The notes under the pieces are model-generated. The model saw nothing but the letters and a program-made list of their open reading frames with translations, ran no database searches and was not told the DNA's origin. Positions 43,590 to 51,991 of a stretch of DNA of 64,000 nt are shown here, in pieces (position 1 is the first letter of the stretch; every line of letters begins with the position of its first letter). Origin of the DNA: JBOHDX01 sp050700835 (GTDB lineage Bacteria; Actinomycetota; Actinomycetes; Propionibacteriales; Nocardioidaceae); NCBI GenBank assembly GCA_050700835.1, contig JBOHDX010000043.1:52543-116542 (forward strand), given 5' to 3'. The position numbers were made by a program, and so were the translations under genes.

Positions 43590-44351
43590 TCAGACCAGGG
43601 CGGCCATGACCTCGTCGGAGGCGTCGAAGTTCGCGAACACGTTCTGCACGTCGTCGGAGTCCTCGAGGGCATCGATCAGGCGAAGCACCTTCTCGGCGCC
43701 GTCCACGTCGACCTCGACGGTGACGGACGGCACGAACGACGCCTCCGCCGACTCGTACTCCATCCCGGCGTCGCGCAGGGCGGTACGCACGGCTACCAGG
43801 TCGGTGGGCTCCGAGATGACCTCGAACGCCTCGCCCAGGTCGTTGACGTCCTCGGCACCGGCCTCCAGCACCGCGACGAGCACGGAGTCCTCGTCGACGG
43901 CGCCGGTCTCCTGCTCCTGCGGGACGATCACGACGCCCTTGCGGGAGAACATGTACGACACGGACCCCGGGTCGGCCATCGATCCGCCGTTGCGGGTCAT
44001 CGCGGTCCGCACCTCCATGGCGGCGCGGTTGCGGTTGTCGGTCAGGCACTCGACCAGGAAGGCCACGCCGCTGGGTCCGTAGCCCTCGTACATGATCGTC
44101 TGGTACTCCGCGCCTCCGGCTTCGAGCCCGGATCCACGCTTGACGGCCCGGTCGATGTTGTCGTTGGGGACCGACGACTTCTTGGCCTTGATGATCGCGT
44201 CGTACAACGTCGGGTTGCCGTCCGGGTCTCCGCCGCCGGTACGTGCGGCCACCTCGATGTTCTTGATCAGCTTGGCGAACAGCTTGCTGCGCTTGGCGTC
44301 GACGACCGCCTTCTTGTGCTTGGTGGTAGCCCACTTGGAGTGGCCCGACAT
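43590..44351 (-). CDS. yebC: YebC/PmpR family protein
   Basis: 253 aa, full length, beginning MSGHSKWATTKHKKAVVDAK with the later YEGYGPSGVAFLVE and PVNDNID-like PNDNIDRAVKRG segments. Family members are described as DNA-binding regulators and more recently as ribosome-associated factors easing polyproline stalling; which applies here is unknown. Neighbour of ruvC as in most actinobacteria. Confidence 0.97.
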   Translation of the reverse strand: MSGHSKWATTKHKKAVVDAKRSKLFAKLIKNIEVAARTGGGDPDGNPTLYDAIIKAKKSSVPNDNIDRAVKRGSGLEAGGAEYQTIMYEGYGPSGVAFLVECLTDNRNRAAMEVRTAMTRNGGSMADPGSVSYMFSRKGVVIVPQEQETGAVDEDSVLVAVLEAGAEDVNDLGEAFEVISEPTDLVAVRTALRDAGMEYESAEASFVPSVTVEVDVDGAEKVLRLIDALEDSDDVQNVFANFDASDEVMAALV

Positions 44352-44438
44352 CAGCTCTCCCTCACCTGGCGCGCTGGCCTCGTCTGCATGGCGAACCTCG
44401 CCGCGTGTCCGGGCACGATCCTACCGAGGCGGCGATGC

Positions 44439-45044
44439 TCAACGACGGGCCCGGACCAGGTCGACGAAGTAGCGGTGCACACGGTCGTCGCCGGAGATCT
44501 CCGGGTGAAACGACGTGGCGAGCAGGTTGCCCTGGGCGACCGCCACGATCCTGCCGGTGGCGGGCCCGGTGGACACGGAAGCGAGCACCTGGGTGTGCTG
44601 GCCGACCTTCTCGACCCACGGCGCCCGGATCAGGACGGCGTGGAACGCGGAGTCGAACGGCACGAAGTCGACGTCTGCCTCGAAGGAGTCGACCTGCCGG
44701 CCGAACGCGTTGCGGCGCACGGTGACGTCGAGACCACCGAACGTCTCCTGCCCGTCGATCCCGCCCTCGATCCGGTCGGCCAGCATGATCATGCCGGCGC
44801 AGGTGCCGAAGGCAGGGAGTCCGCTCCGGATGGCGTCGCGCAGCGGTTGGAACAGGTCGAACACGACGGCGAGCTTGTGCATGGTGCTCGACTCGCCACC
44901 CGGCAGCACGATGCCGTCCAGGCCGGCCAGCTCGGTCGGACGACGGACCCGGCGCGGCTCGGCGCCGGCGTCCGCGAGCATGCGCAGGTGTTCGCGCACG
45001 TCGCCCTGCAGGGCAAAGACTCCGATCGCGGGGGACGTCGTCAC
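44439..45044 (-). CDS. pdxT: Pyridoxal 5'-phosphate synthase glutaminase subunit
   Basis: 201 aa class I glutaminase that feeds ammonia to PdxS. Nucleophile C82 in GTCAGMIM and the His/Glu pair of SFHPEISGD are present, as are LPGGESST and GVFALQGD. GTG start 45044. In most actinobacteria pdxT follows pdxS directly; here about 2.5 kb with three genes separates them. Confidence 0.97.
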   Translation of the reverse strand: MTTSPAIGVFALQGDVREHLRMLADAGAEPRRVRRPTELAGLDGIVLPGGESSTMHKLAVVFDLFQPLRDAIRSGLPAFGTCAGMIMLADRIEGGIDGQETFGGLDVTVRRNAFGRQVDSFEADVDFVPFDSAFHAVLIRAPWVEKVGQHTQVLASVSTGPATGRIVAVAQGNLLATSFHPEISGDDRVHRYFVDLVRARR

Positions 45045-45096
45045 ACCTCGATCCTAGGAGGTGATCAGGGAGCCCACGTCGCTCCCCTGCGGGTGG

Positions 45097-46176
45097 TCAG
45101 GACACGCTGAACCTCGACACTGCGGACGTGCTGTTGCCGGCCTGGTCGGTCACCACGACGGTCAGCTGAAGACTCGTGGGAACCCCGGCGAACACGGAGT
45201 ACGGGATCGCGATCGACCAGGTTGGGGCGACCTTCGCACTGAGCCCGGTCCCGCAAAACGCCGTCGCGAACGCGCTGGCGTTGTTCCCCTTCGTTCCGGT
45301 CTTGCCGTTCCAGCAGGTACCGACGCCGGTGTTGCGCAGCTCGTACCGGATGCTGGCGACTCCGCTGGCGGAGTCGGTCGCCGTGCCGCAGGCGCCTGGG
45401 CTCGGCGCGCAGGTCTGCGACCAGCTGCCGGTGCCGGTCCCCGGCTTGTTGTCGTACGCCTGCCCGTTGGCCGGCGCGGTGATCCGGACCACCGGTGCCT
45501 GACCATCGACGTTCAGCGTCACGGCCTTGGTCGCCTCCACGTTGCCGGCCACGTCGGTGGCTGCGTATGTCACCACGGTGCTGCCTTGCCCGACAGCGAA
45601 GGTCGCTATCGAGCCGGGAACGGTCACCGGAGAGCCACTGCCGACGGTGTAGGTGATCGAGGCGACGCCGGTGCCGGAGTCGGTAGCGCTGACGGTGACA
45701 GTCGGGTTGGTCGCCACGATCCATCCGTTGGCGTTGGCGACCGGGGCGGTGGACAGTGTCGAGACGGGTGCCACGATGTCCGGCGTGAACGGCGTGCGTG
45801 GGCCGACCGCGCTGGACCAGGGGCCGTAGGTCGCGGTGACCGCATAGGACACGTCGGTCACCGGTGCCGGCTCGGCGCACTGGAGCGCGGCCGTGCTGCA
45901 CACCATGGTGCTGCCACCGTCGCTGGCGTACCGGCGCAGGACGTAGCCGGACACCGTGGCACCGTCTGCGCGGGTGACCGCGGGCCAGCTGACCGTGACG
46001 GACGAGCCGGCGCGGCTGACGGACGGTGCCGCCGGTGTCAGCACCGAGCCGGCGCTGGCGGCGAACTGACCGGAACCGGTTTGCAGCCAGGCCGCCTGAG
46101 CGGCGGCGGGAACGAGCAGGACGCATGCCGCGAGCACGATGGTGGTGGCCATCGCCCTGCTCAGCACTCGTGGCAT
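45097..46176 (-). CDS. Exported protein with fibronectin III and Ig-like domains
   Basis: 359 aa. Signal peptide with probable cleavage AQA|AW after residue 28. The mature part has an FnIII-like domain at about 49-130 (VSWPAVTRADGATVSGYVL), a bacterial Ig-like domain at about 133-228 (STAPVANANGWIVATNPTVT, YAATDVAGNVEATK) and a third beta-rich domain containing four cysteines (CAPSPGACG, TCWNGK, FCG). No LPxTG or membrane anchor, so it is secreted or held by partners. The mature N-terminus (AW...GSG) matches that of the protein encoded just upstream. It follows that gene with an 80-bp gap, so the two are likely one transcript. Confidence 0.85.
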   Translation of the reverse strand: MPRVLSRAMATTIVLAACVLLVPAAAQAAWLQTGSGQFAASAGSVLTPAAPSVSRAGSSVTVSWPAVTRADGATVSGYVLRRYASDGGSTMVCSTAALQCAEPAPVTDVSYAVTATYGPWSSAVGPRTPFTPDIVAPVSTLSTAPVANANGWIVATNPTVTVSATDSGTGVASITYTVGSGSPVTVPGSIATFAVGQGSTVVTYAATDVAGNVEATKAVTLNVDGQAPVVRITAPANGQAYDNKPGTGTGSWSQTCAPSPGACGTATDSASGVASIRYELRNTGVGTCWNGKTGTKGNNASAFATAFCGTGLSAKVAPTWSIAIPYSVFAGVPTSLQLTVVVTDQAGNSTSAVSRFSVS

Positions 46177-46256
46177 GCGTCCCGTACCTCGTTCTGGTGT
46201 ACCTCGTCCTGGTTGCCGCCCTCGCGACCGGGTTGCTGCTCAGTCGCGGACGACGG

Positions 46257-46727
46257 TCAGCTGCTGGCGCCGGTGGCGGTCAGCGTGACGGTGAACGTCG
46301 CGCCCTGGCAGCCGTCGGTGGCCGCGTTGCTCATGGTCACCGAGAAGTTGCGAGACGCCGACGTGGCACCGGAGGCGATCACGTCGGTGTCGGGCAGGTC
46401 GGCGCCGGTGACGACCGACGGCAGGCAGCCGGCAGTCGAGTGCGCGGCGTCGACCGTGACGCTCTTCAGGCTCACCATGGCCAGCGTCACGTTGTAGCCG
46501 TTGGGGTTGGTGACGGTGAACGGCACGGTCACGCTGCCGGTGGGGTACAACCCCGACACGTTGGAGACCGCGACGGTGAGCGGCTTGGAGGTGACGGCGG
46601 TCGCCGTGCCGGTTCCGTCACCGCTGGTGGTCCACGCGGCCAGCGCGACGCCGGCCCCGAGGAGAGCGGCAGAGGTGACGCCGACGAAGGCGATCCGGCG
46701 GGTGGTGCGCTTGACGGAGATGCTCAT
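46257..46727 (-). CDS. Small exported protein with AW-GxG mature N-terminus
   Basis: 156 aa. Twin-basic N-terminus, hydrophobic core and cleavage ALA|AW after residue 30. The mature protein is a single beta-sandwich-like domain rich in Val/Thr (LTVAVSNVSGLYPTGSVTVP, NGYNVTLAMVSLKSV) with two cysteines. Start MSISVKRTTRR and the AAWTTSGDGTG mature start recall proteins processed by SipW-type signal peptidases in TasA-like operons, but no such peptidase is in the window. First gene of a two-gene unit, preceded by a 210-nt leader and a BldD-type operator. Function unknown. Confidence 0.82.
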   Translation of the reverse strand: MSISVKRTTRRIAFVGVTSAALLGAGVALAAWTTSGDGTGTATAVTSKPLTVAVSNVSGLYPTGSVTVPFTVTNPNGYNVTLAMVSLKSVTVDAAHSTAGCLPSVVTGADLPDTDVIASGATSASRNFSVTMSNAATDGCQGATFTVTLTATGASS

Positions 46728-46738
46728 GGCGGGCCGCG

Positions 46739-46834
46739 CCCTTTCTGAAGTCGAAAGGGACGGTCGGTTTCGCCTCTGCTCCGCACCGGGCCTTCAAGGG
46801 CGACCAGCTCGCCCGGTGCATCATCGCTCCGTCC
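46739..46834 (-). ncRNA. Candidate structured 5' leader of the exported-protein unit
   Basis: On the minus strand the leader can form a closing stem GGACGG/CCGTCC (46829-46834 with 46758-46763), inside it a perfect 9-bp stem GCACCGGGC/GCCCGGTGC (46811-46819 with 46783-46791), then a 7-bp hairpin CCCTTTC/GAAAGGG (46739-46759) ending 12 nt before the ATG. The last hairpin overlaps where a ribosome site would be. I do not recognise a known riboswitch class. Confidence 0.4.
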
Positions 46835-46940
46835 AGGATTGATGACGCAATCGTCGGCCGGGGGCCGCGCAGTTCCAAGTGATCCGGGCCGATCTCGACG
46901 GTCCGGCCAGGCGGTTCCAACCGATCGTCTGATGAACACT

Positions 46941-46955
46941 CGTGACTCAGAGTGA
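46941..46955. promoter_or_regulatory. BldD-type operator, exact consensus match
   Basis: GTGACTCAGAGTGAC fits nTnACnC(A/T)GnGTnAn at every fixed position and is a perfect palindrome except the centre. It lies 214 bp upstream of the small exported protein and 27 bp past the end of the gene at 46982, so its target is the exported pair. Confidence 0.7.
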
Positions 46956-46981
46956 CATTGAGCCGCTGAGCGTGATCGCGG

Positions 46982-47584
46982 TCACGCCGGCGGTACGTCT
47001 GGCGCCCTGGTCGGCGAGCGACGCTGCCAGTGCGCTGCCACCTCTATCCGGCCCTCGTCGAAATGCGCCCGGAGCCCGTGCCGGGCGAACGTCGCCAACA
47101 CATCGTCCAGCAGGACGTCGCCCGGCGCCGCGTTGGCCGAGTCGCCGTGCCAGAGGTTGACCTCCAGCATCCCGTGGTCGACGGCGTGCCAGACGTCCGC
47201 GGGGGTGAACCACACGATGCCCTCGGGTGGTTCACCGGCGTCGTCTCGCCGAGTCAGCTCGGTCGTGGCCGCCCAGTGGTCGTCGACCGCCTGGAGCACC
47301 ACCACACCGATGGACGGAAGCTCGTCGAACACCTCGTCGAGCCGGTCATGGTCGGTCACCGCGGGCCAGCCGGCCTCGTCCGCGCGCCAGTCACGACGCG
47401 CCGCTCTGACCGCCTCCGCCGCCACGGTGGAGCCGTCGCCGCCGAGCTCCGTCGCCGCCAGGTCCGCGACCTCGGCCAGCACACCGGCGTCGTCGATGAG
47501 CCCGGCCCGCACCAGTACGCGCGCGAAGTCGTCGACCCGCTGCCGCGGTCCAACCTTGGGGCCGGAACGGAACAGCGGACTCAC
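46982..47584 (-). CDS. Hypothetical cytosolic protein, DUF6891-like
   Basis: 200 aa acidic soluble protein. It has an N-terminal helical part (VDDFARVLVRAGLIDDAGVL) and a C-terminal part with GIVWFTPADVWHAVDHGML and LARHGLRAHFDEGRIEV-like strands (exact: FARHGLRAHFDEGRIEV). This pattern resembles DUF6891 as I remember it. GTG 47584 overlaps the pdxS stop (GTGA), making it part of the pdxS transcript; a TTG one codon earlier is also open. No function known. Confidence 0.75.
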   Translation of the reverse strand: MSPLFRSGPKVGPRQRVDDFARVLVRAGLIDDAGVLAEVADLAATELGGDGSTVAAEAVRAARRDWRADEAGWPAVTDHDRLDEVFDELPSIGVVVLQAVDDHWAATTELTRRDDAGEPPEGIVWFTPADVWHAVDHGMLEVNLWHGDSANAAPGDVLLDDVLATFARHGLRAHFDEGRIEVAAHWQRRSPTRAPDVPPA

Positions 47585-48522
47585 CAACCGCGCTCGGCGA
47601 GTCGGTGCGGCTCCGGGATGTCGTCGACGTTGATGCCGACCATCGCCTCACCCAGCCCCCGCGACACCTTCGCGATCACGTCGGGGTCGTCGTGGAACGT
47701 GGTGGCCTTGACGATGGCGGCGGCGCGCTTGGCAGGGTCGCCCGACTTGAAGATGCCGGAGCCGACGAAGACGCCCTCGGCCCCGAGCTGCATCATCATG
47801 GCCGCGTCGGCCGGCGTGGCGATGCCACCGGCGGTGAACAGCACGACCGGCAGCTTGCCCGCCTCGGCGACCTCCTTAACCAGGTCGTACGTCGCCTGGA
47901 GATCCTTGGCCGCCACGAACAGCTCGTCGGGCGACAACGAGCTCAGGCGACGGATCTCGGCGCCGATCTGGCGCATGTGCATGGTGGCGTTGGAGACGTC
48001 TCCGGTGCCGGCTTCGCCCTTGGACCGGATCATCGCGGCGCCCTCGGTGATCCGCCGCAACGCCTCGCCGAGGTTGGTGGCGCCGCACACGAAGGGCACT
48101 GTGAACGCCCACTTGTCGATGTGGTTGGCGTAGTCGGCCGGTGTCAGCACCTCGGACTCGTCCACGTAGTCGACGCCCAGCGACTGGAGCACCTGGGCCT
48201 CGACGAAGTGTCCGATCCGGGCCTTGGCCATCACCGGAATGGACACCGCCTCGATGATGCCGTCGATCAGGTCCGGGTCGCTCATCCGCGCGACACCGCC
48301 CTGGGACCGGATGTCGGCCGGCACCCGCTCGAGCGCCATCACGGCGACGGCGCCGGCGTCCTCGGCGATCTTGGCCTGGTCGGCGGTGACCACGTCCATG
48401 ATCACACCGCCCTTGAGCATCTCGGCCATGCCGCGCTTGACCCGGCCGGTGCCCCGCTGGGTCGTCGACGTGATGCTCGCTGAGGTGTCGGCGGAGTCGG
48501 TGGTGTCGGTGGTGTCGGTCAC
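47581..48522 (-). CDS. pdxS: Pyridoxal 5'-phosphate synthase synthase subunit
   Basis: 313 aa TIM-barrel that makes PLP from ribose 5-phosphate, glyceraldehyde 3-phosphate and ammonia. It keeps GGVIMDVVTADQAKIAEDAG, IPVMAKARIGH with the catalytic lysine, and AGGIATPADAAMMMQLGAEGVFVGSG (core GIATPADAAM). GTG 48522 has GAGG 8 nt upstream. The first 24 residues are a Thr/Asp/Ser-rich leader (TDTTDTTDSADTS) not seen in most homologues. Works with PdxT encoded downstream. Confidence 0.97.
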   Translation of the reverse strand: MTDTTDTTDSADTSASITSTTQRGTGRVKRGMAEMLKGGVIMDVVTADQAKIAEDAGAVAVMALERVPADIRSQGGVARMSDPDLIDGIIEAVSIPVMAKARIGHFVEAQVLQSLGVDYVDESEVLTPADYANHIDKWAFTVPFVCGATNLGEALRRITEGAAMIRSKGEAGTGDVSNATMHMRQIGAEIRRLSSLSPDELFVAAKDLQATYDLVKEVAEAGKLPVVLFTAGGIATPADAAMMMQLGAEGVFVGSGIFKSGDPAKRAAAIVKATTFHDDPDVIAKVSRGLGEAMVGINVDDIPEPHRLAERGW

Positions 48523-48613
48523 GGTCAACCTCGGAATGCGTTCGGTGCGGGACGACGCCGTACGCCCGGGTGCTGCCCGGGGACGGGTCCAGGAATGCCT
48601 CCAGTCTAGGGGG

Positions 48614-49198
48614 TCAGGACGCCGCGGCGGCCGCCTGGCCCACGGCCCAGCGGAGACCGGCCGGCACGTCGGTGTGGACGAGCACCGGCGCGGGCCACGG
48701 GGCGTGGCCGGCCAAGTGGAACCAGCGCACGAGTGGACCGCGACGACGGTGCCGGATCCGGTCCGCCAGCTCGTTGTGGAACCGCACCGCCAGCGCGACG
48801 CGTTCGCAGGCCGCCGACAACTCGAACAACATCGCGCGGACGCCATCGTCGGACCCGCGCCACAAGGCCGCGACGTTCCCGGCGTCGTCGAACACACTGA
48901 CCAGGGCGCGGGTGAGGGCGGACTCGTCGGACTCGTGCCCGGCGCTGCCGCGTGGCTGCCGGGTGCGCTCCACGGCATCGACCAACACCAGTGCCGACGC
49001 CGGATCCAGCCCCGCGCCGATCGCGACGCTCGTGGTGGCCGCCGCGCGCACGACCAGCTGATGGTCTAACGACGCGTGGGCGGTGGCCAGGCGCATGTGC
49101 AGGCGGTCCATCCGGCCCGCGACCGACGACAAGGTGACGGCGACGGCACCGGCCGCCAGGACGGCCAGCAACAGCCAGACTGCGAGGGCCGCGCTCAT
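48614..49198 (-). CDS. Conserved membrane protein next to pimA
   Basis: 194 aa. One N-terminal membrane span (LAVWLLLAVLAAGAVAVTL), then a LemA-like helical region beginning GRMDRLHMRLATAHASLDHQL, ending RRRGPLVRWFHLAGHAPWP. Homologues are, from recall, usual downstream of pimA in actinobacteria; function unknown. ATG overlaps the pimA stop (ATGA). Confidence 0.85.
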   Translation of the reverse strand: MSAALAVWLLLAVLAAGAVAVTLSSVAGRMDRLHMRLATAHASLDHQLVVRAAATTSVAIGAGLDPASALVLVDAVERTRQPRGSAGHESDESALTRALVSVFDDAGNVAALWRGSDDGVRAMLFELSAACERVALAVRFHNELADRIRHRRRGPLVRWFHLAGHAPWPAPVLVHTDVPAGLRWAVGQAAAAAS

Positions 49199-50322
49199 CC
49201 CCCTCCCCTCCTCCCGCCGGTGCCGACAACCGTCTCGTAGACCCGGAGGATCTGCTGCGTGACGACGCTCCAGTCGTACACACGGGCTGCCGTGCGTGCC
49301 CCCTCCGCCCGCACACGGGCCGCCGGGTCGTCGAGGTCGGACACCACGGCCGCCGCCAGGCGCCCCGGATCACCGGTGGGTACGAGAGTCCCCCACCGGC
49401 CGCCGCCGAGCACGTCGCGGAAGGCCGGGAGGTCGCTGGCCACCACCGGCGCACCTGCGGCCATCGCCTCCACCAGCACCACCCCGAAGCTCTCGCCCCG
49501 AAGGTGCGGGGCGACGTAGACCGCGGCCCCGGCGAGCAGCCGGTCGCGTTGGGTGTCGTCCACCGTGGCGACGCGCACGGCATCGCGAAGCGCCGGCTGC
49601 ACCCGGTTCCAGACCACCGACTCGTCGCCGTTCCCGGCCACCACCAGCCGCGACTGCGGGCGCGCGGCGTGGATCTGCGGCCACGCGTCCAACAGGACGC
49701 CGAGGCCCTTGCGCGGCTCCTCGTACCGGCCGAGGAACAGCACGGTCGGTCGTCGGTCACCGTCGCCGGCCGAGGCCGGGCCGAACTGGGCGAACCGGTT
49801 GACCCACACCCCGTTGGGGATGACCACCGCGTCCTCGCCGAACGCTGCCCGCAGGCGGGACCGCGCCTGCTCCGACACGGCGATCCGGGCGCTGATCTTG
49901 TCCATCGCCGGGCGCAGGATGCCGGCCGACGCGGTCATCGCCCGGGAGCGTTCCATCGCGGTGTGGAACGTCGCGACGACCGGGCCAGTGGCGGCCCACA
50001 GGGCCAGCACGGACACGCTCGGTGTCGCCGGCTCGTGCACGTGGAGCACGTCGAGGTCGTGCTCGCGCAGCCAGCGACGGGTGCGGGCCATCGCCGCAGG
50101 CCCGAACGTCAGCCGCGCCACGGAACCGTTGTAGGGCACGGAGACCGGGCGGCCGGCCGGCACGACGTAGTCCGGGTGACCGGTCAGGTCGTCGGACTCG
50201 CCGGGCGCGAGCACCGTGACGTGGTGGCCTAGGAGGTGCAGCGATCCCGCCAGGTCACGCACGTGGTTCTGCACGCCGCCGGGGGTGTCCAGGGCGTACG
50301 GGCAGACCAGGCCGACGCGCAT
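49195..50322 (-). CDS. pimA: Phosphatidyl-myo-inositol mannosyltransferase PimA
   Basis: 375 aa GT4 glycosyltransferase transferring the first mannose from GDP-mannose to phosphatidylinositol on the cytosolic face. N-terminal RVGLVCPYALDTPGGVQNHV, HVHEPATPS, sugar-nucleotide region LGRYEEPRKGLG and the EX7E motif GESFGVVLVEAM are present. ATG 50322 shares a base with the patA stop. Part of pgsA-patA-pimA. Confidence 0.95.
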   Translation of the reverse strand: MRVGLVCPYALDTPGGVQNHVRDLAGSLHLLGHHVTVLAPGESDDLTGHPDYVVPAGRPVSVPYNGSVARLTFGPAAMARTRRWLREHDLDVLHVHEPATPSVSVLALWAATGPVVATFHTAMERSRAMTASAGILRPAMDKISARIAVSEQARSRLRAAFGEDAVVIPNGVWVNRFAQFGPASAGDGDRRPTVLFLGRYEEPRKGLGVLLDAWPQIHAARPQSRLVVAGNGDESVVWNRVQPALRDAVRVATVDDTQRDRLLAGAAVYVAPHLRGESFGVVLVEAMAAGAPVVASDLPAFRDVLGGGRWGTLVPTGDPGRLAAAVVSDLDDPAARVRAEGARTAARVYDWSVVTQQILRVYETVVGTGGRRGGG

Positions 50323-51248
50323 CAACGACCCCTGTCGGCGGTGGTCTCGACGCCATCTGGGTACGGATCGAGGTCGGCGGCGAACACCCGCTGCAGCATG
50401 TGCCAGTCGGCGGGGTCGCGCCGAATGACCCGCCCGAACGTCTCGGCCACGTCGGCGGTCATTGCGGCCAGGCCGGCGTGCCCCGGACGCGTCGGGACCT
50501 CGTCGTGCACCCACAGATGCATGACGCCAGGCCGTTCGGTGTCGTACGACGTGCTCACCGGGAGCAGCAGCGCACCCGTCTGCTGCGCGAGCAGAGCAGG
50601 CCCGAGAGGCATCCGGGCCGACTCCCCCAGCAGCGCGACCTCGACGCTGTGCCGGGACAGGTCCCGGTCGGCCAGCAGGCACACGAACTGCGCCTCCCGC
50701 AATCGCCGCGCGAGCACGGACATCGGTGCTGGTCCTCCTGTCAACGGCAGCACCTCCATGCCCAGTGAAGCGCGGTAGCGGACGAAGTCGTCATACAGCG
50801 AGTCCGGCCGCAGCCGCTCCGCCACGGTCGTCAGCGGTGCGACCTCCTGGCAGGCCCAGGCGCCGGCGAGGTCCCAGTTGCCCATGTGGGGCAGCGCCGC
50901 CACCACGCCACGGCCGGACGCGATGGCGTCGCCGACCCGGTCGGTGTGGTGCGGGATCACGCGTCGGCGCAGCATCTGCGGATCCCACGACGGCAGCCGG
51001 AAGGCTTCGCCCCAGTAGCGCAGGTAGGACCGCATCGCGGCCCGCGACAGGTCACGCAGCGCCGCGCCGGTGGTCTCCGGAGCGGCCCGGGCGAGGTTCC
51101 GCTCGAGGTTGCGCACACCGCGTCCACGACGTCGCCAGGCCTGGTCGGCCACCGCGCGCAGCGCGGGATCGACGAGGCGTTCGGGTGTCCGCTTGGCAAC
51201 CGCCCACCCCGCCCGGTAGGCCCACGTCTCCAGGCGGGCGGCGATCAC
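50322..51248 (-). CDS. patA: Phosphatidylinositol mannoside acyltransferase
   Basis: 308 aa membrane-associated acyltransferase of the LpxL/HtrB-like family. Catalytic HX4D is HMGNWD with H121 and D126. It acylates the mannose of PIM1/PIM2. GTG 51248 overlaps the pgsA stop (GTGA). Its place between pgsA and pimA fixes the assignment. Confidence 0.93.
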   Translation of the reverse strand: MIAARLETWAYRAGWAVAKRTPERLVDPALRAVADQAWRRRGRGVRNLERNLARAAPETTGAALRDLSRAAMRSYLRYWGEAFRLPSWDPQMLRRRVIPHHTDRVGDAIASGRGVVAALPHMGNWDLAGAWACQEVAPLTTVAERLRPDSLYDDFVRYRASLGMEVLPLTGGPAPMSVLARRLREAQFVCLLADRDLSRHSVEVALLGESARMPLGPALLAQQTGALLLPVSTSYDTERPGVMHLWVHDEVPTRPGHAGLAAMTADVAETFGRVIRRDPADWHMLQRVFAADLDPYPDGVETTADRGR

Positions 51249-51853
51249 GGGTCCACGAACGCCTGACGGCGCACCAGGATCATCCGCTGCACCACCGTGA
51301 TCCCGCTGGCCGCTGCCAACGCCCACAGCGTGATCGTCAGCAGGATCGGCAGGTCGAGCACGTCGGAGAAGAACGTCATGACCAGGATCGCGGTGAGCCG
51401 GTCGGCGCGCTCGGCGATCCCGCCCTTGGCCTGCATGCCAAGGCTCTCGGCCTTGGCCCTGGCATACGACGTCACCGAGCCCATCACCAGGCACCAGAGG
51501 CAGACGCACGCCAGCACCCGGTCGTCACCTCCGCCGGTGAACCACAGCAGGAGGCCACCGAAGATGGATGCGTCCCCGACCCGGTCGAGGGTGGAGTCCA
51601 GGAACGCACCCCATCGGGACGAGTGGCCGGACGTACGCGCCATGTAGCCGTCGATGAGGTCGGAGAACACGAAGACGGCGATCACCACGACGCCCAGCCA
51701 GAGCCGACCGACGGGGAAGAAGACGAGCGCGCCGGCCGAGACACCGACCGTGCCCACGAACGTGACCGCGTCCGGGCTCACTCCCCAACGAAGCAGCGTG
51801 TTGGCGATCGGCGACAGCAGTCGGGTCCAGAACTGTCGGAAGCGTTCAAGCAT
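51245..51853 (-). CDS. pgsA: Phosphatidylinositol phosphate synthase (CDP-alcohol phosphatidyltransferase)
   Basis: 202 aa with about six membrane spans and the complete CDP-alcohol signature D65-x2-D68-G-x2-A-R-x8-G-x3-D86-x3-D90 (DLIDGYMAR then GAFLDSTLD). In this operon it should join CDP-diacylglycerol to inositol 3-phosphate, giving the lipid anchor for PIMs. ATG 51853; the operon promoter lies in the 138-bp gap to the divergent EF-G2 gene. Confidence 0.94.
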   Translation of the reverse strand: MLERFRQFWTRLLSPIANTLLRWGVSPDAVTFVGTVGVSAGALVFFPVGRLWLGVVVIAVFVFSDLIDGYMARTSGHSSRWGAFLDSTLDRVGDASIFGGLLLWFTGGGDDRVLACVCLWCLVMGSVTSYARAKAESLGMQAKGGIAERADRLTAILVMTFFSDVLDLPILLTITLWALAAASGITVVQRMILVRRQAFVDP

Positions 51854-51991
51854 CGTGGTCGGGATCTCCGTCGTCGGTGCGGCGGGGCGAGCGGGGCGGT
51901 GGCGATGCTATCGCCGGGGTCTTGTGCGCCGGGTCACGGCGGGTGTTGTGTGGCGCAAAGGTCAGGTCCGGACCGTCGACGGAGGTAACCG

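Noticed and set aside
46739..46834. Possible c-di-GMP-I riboswitch
   Set aside because: Only a short stretch resembles the aptamer; the GCAAAGCC receptor and GAAA tetraloop arrangement are missing. Kept only as a structured leader.
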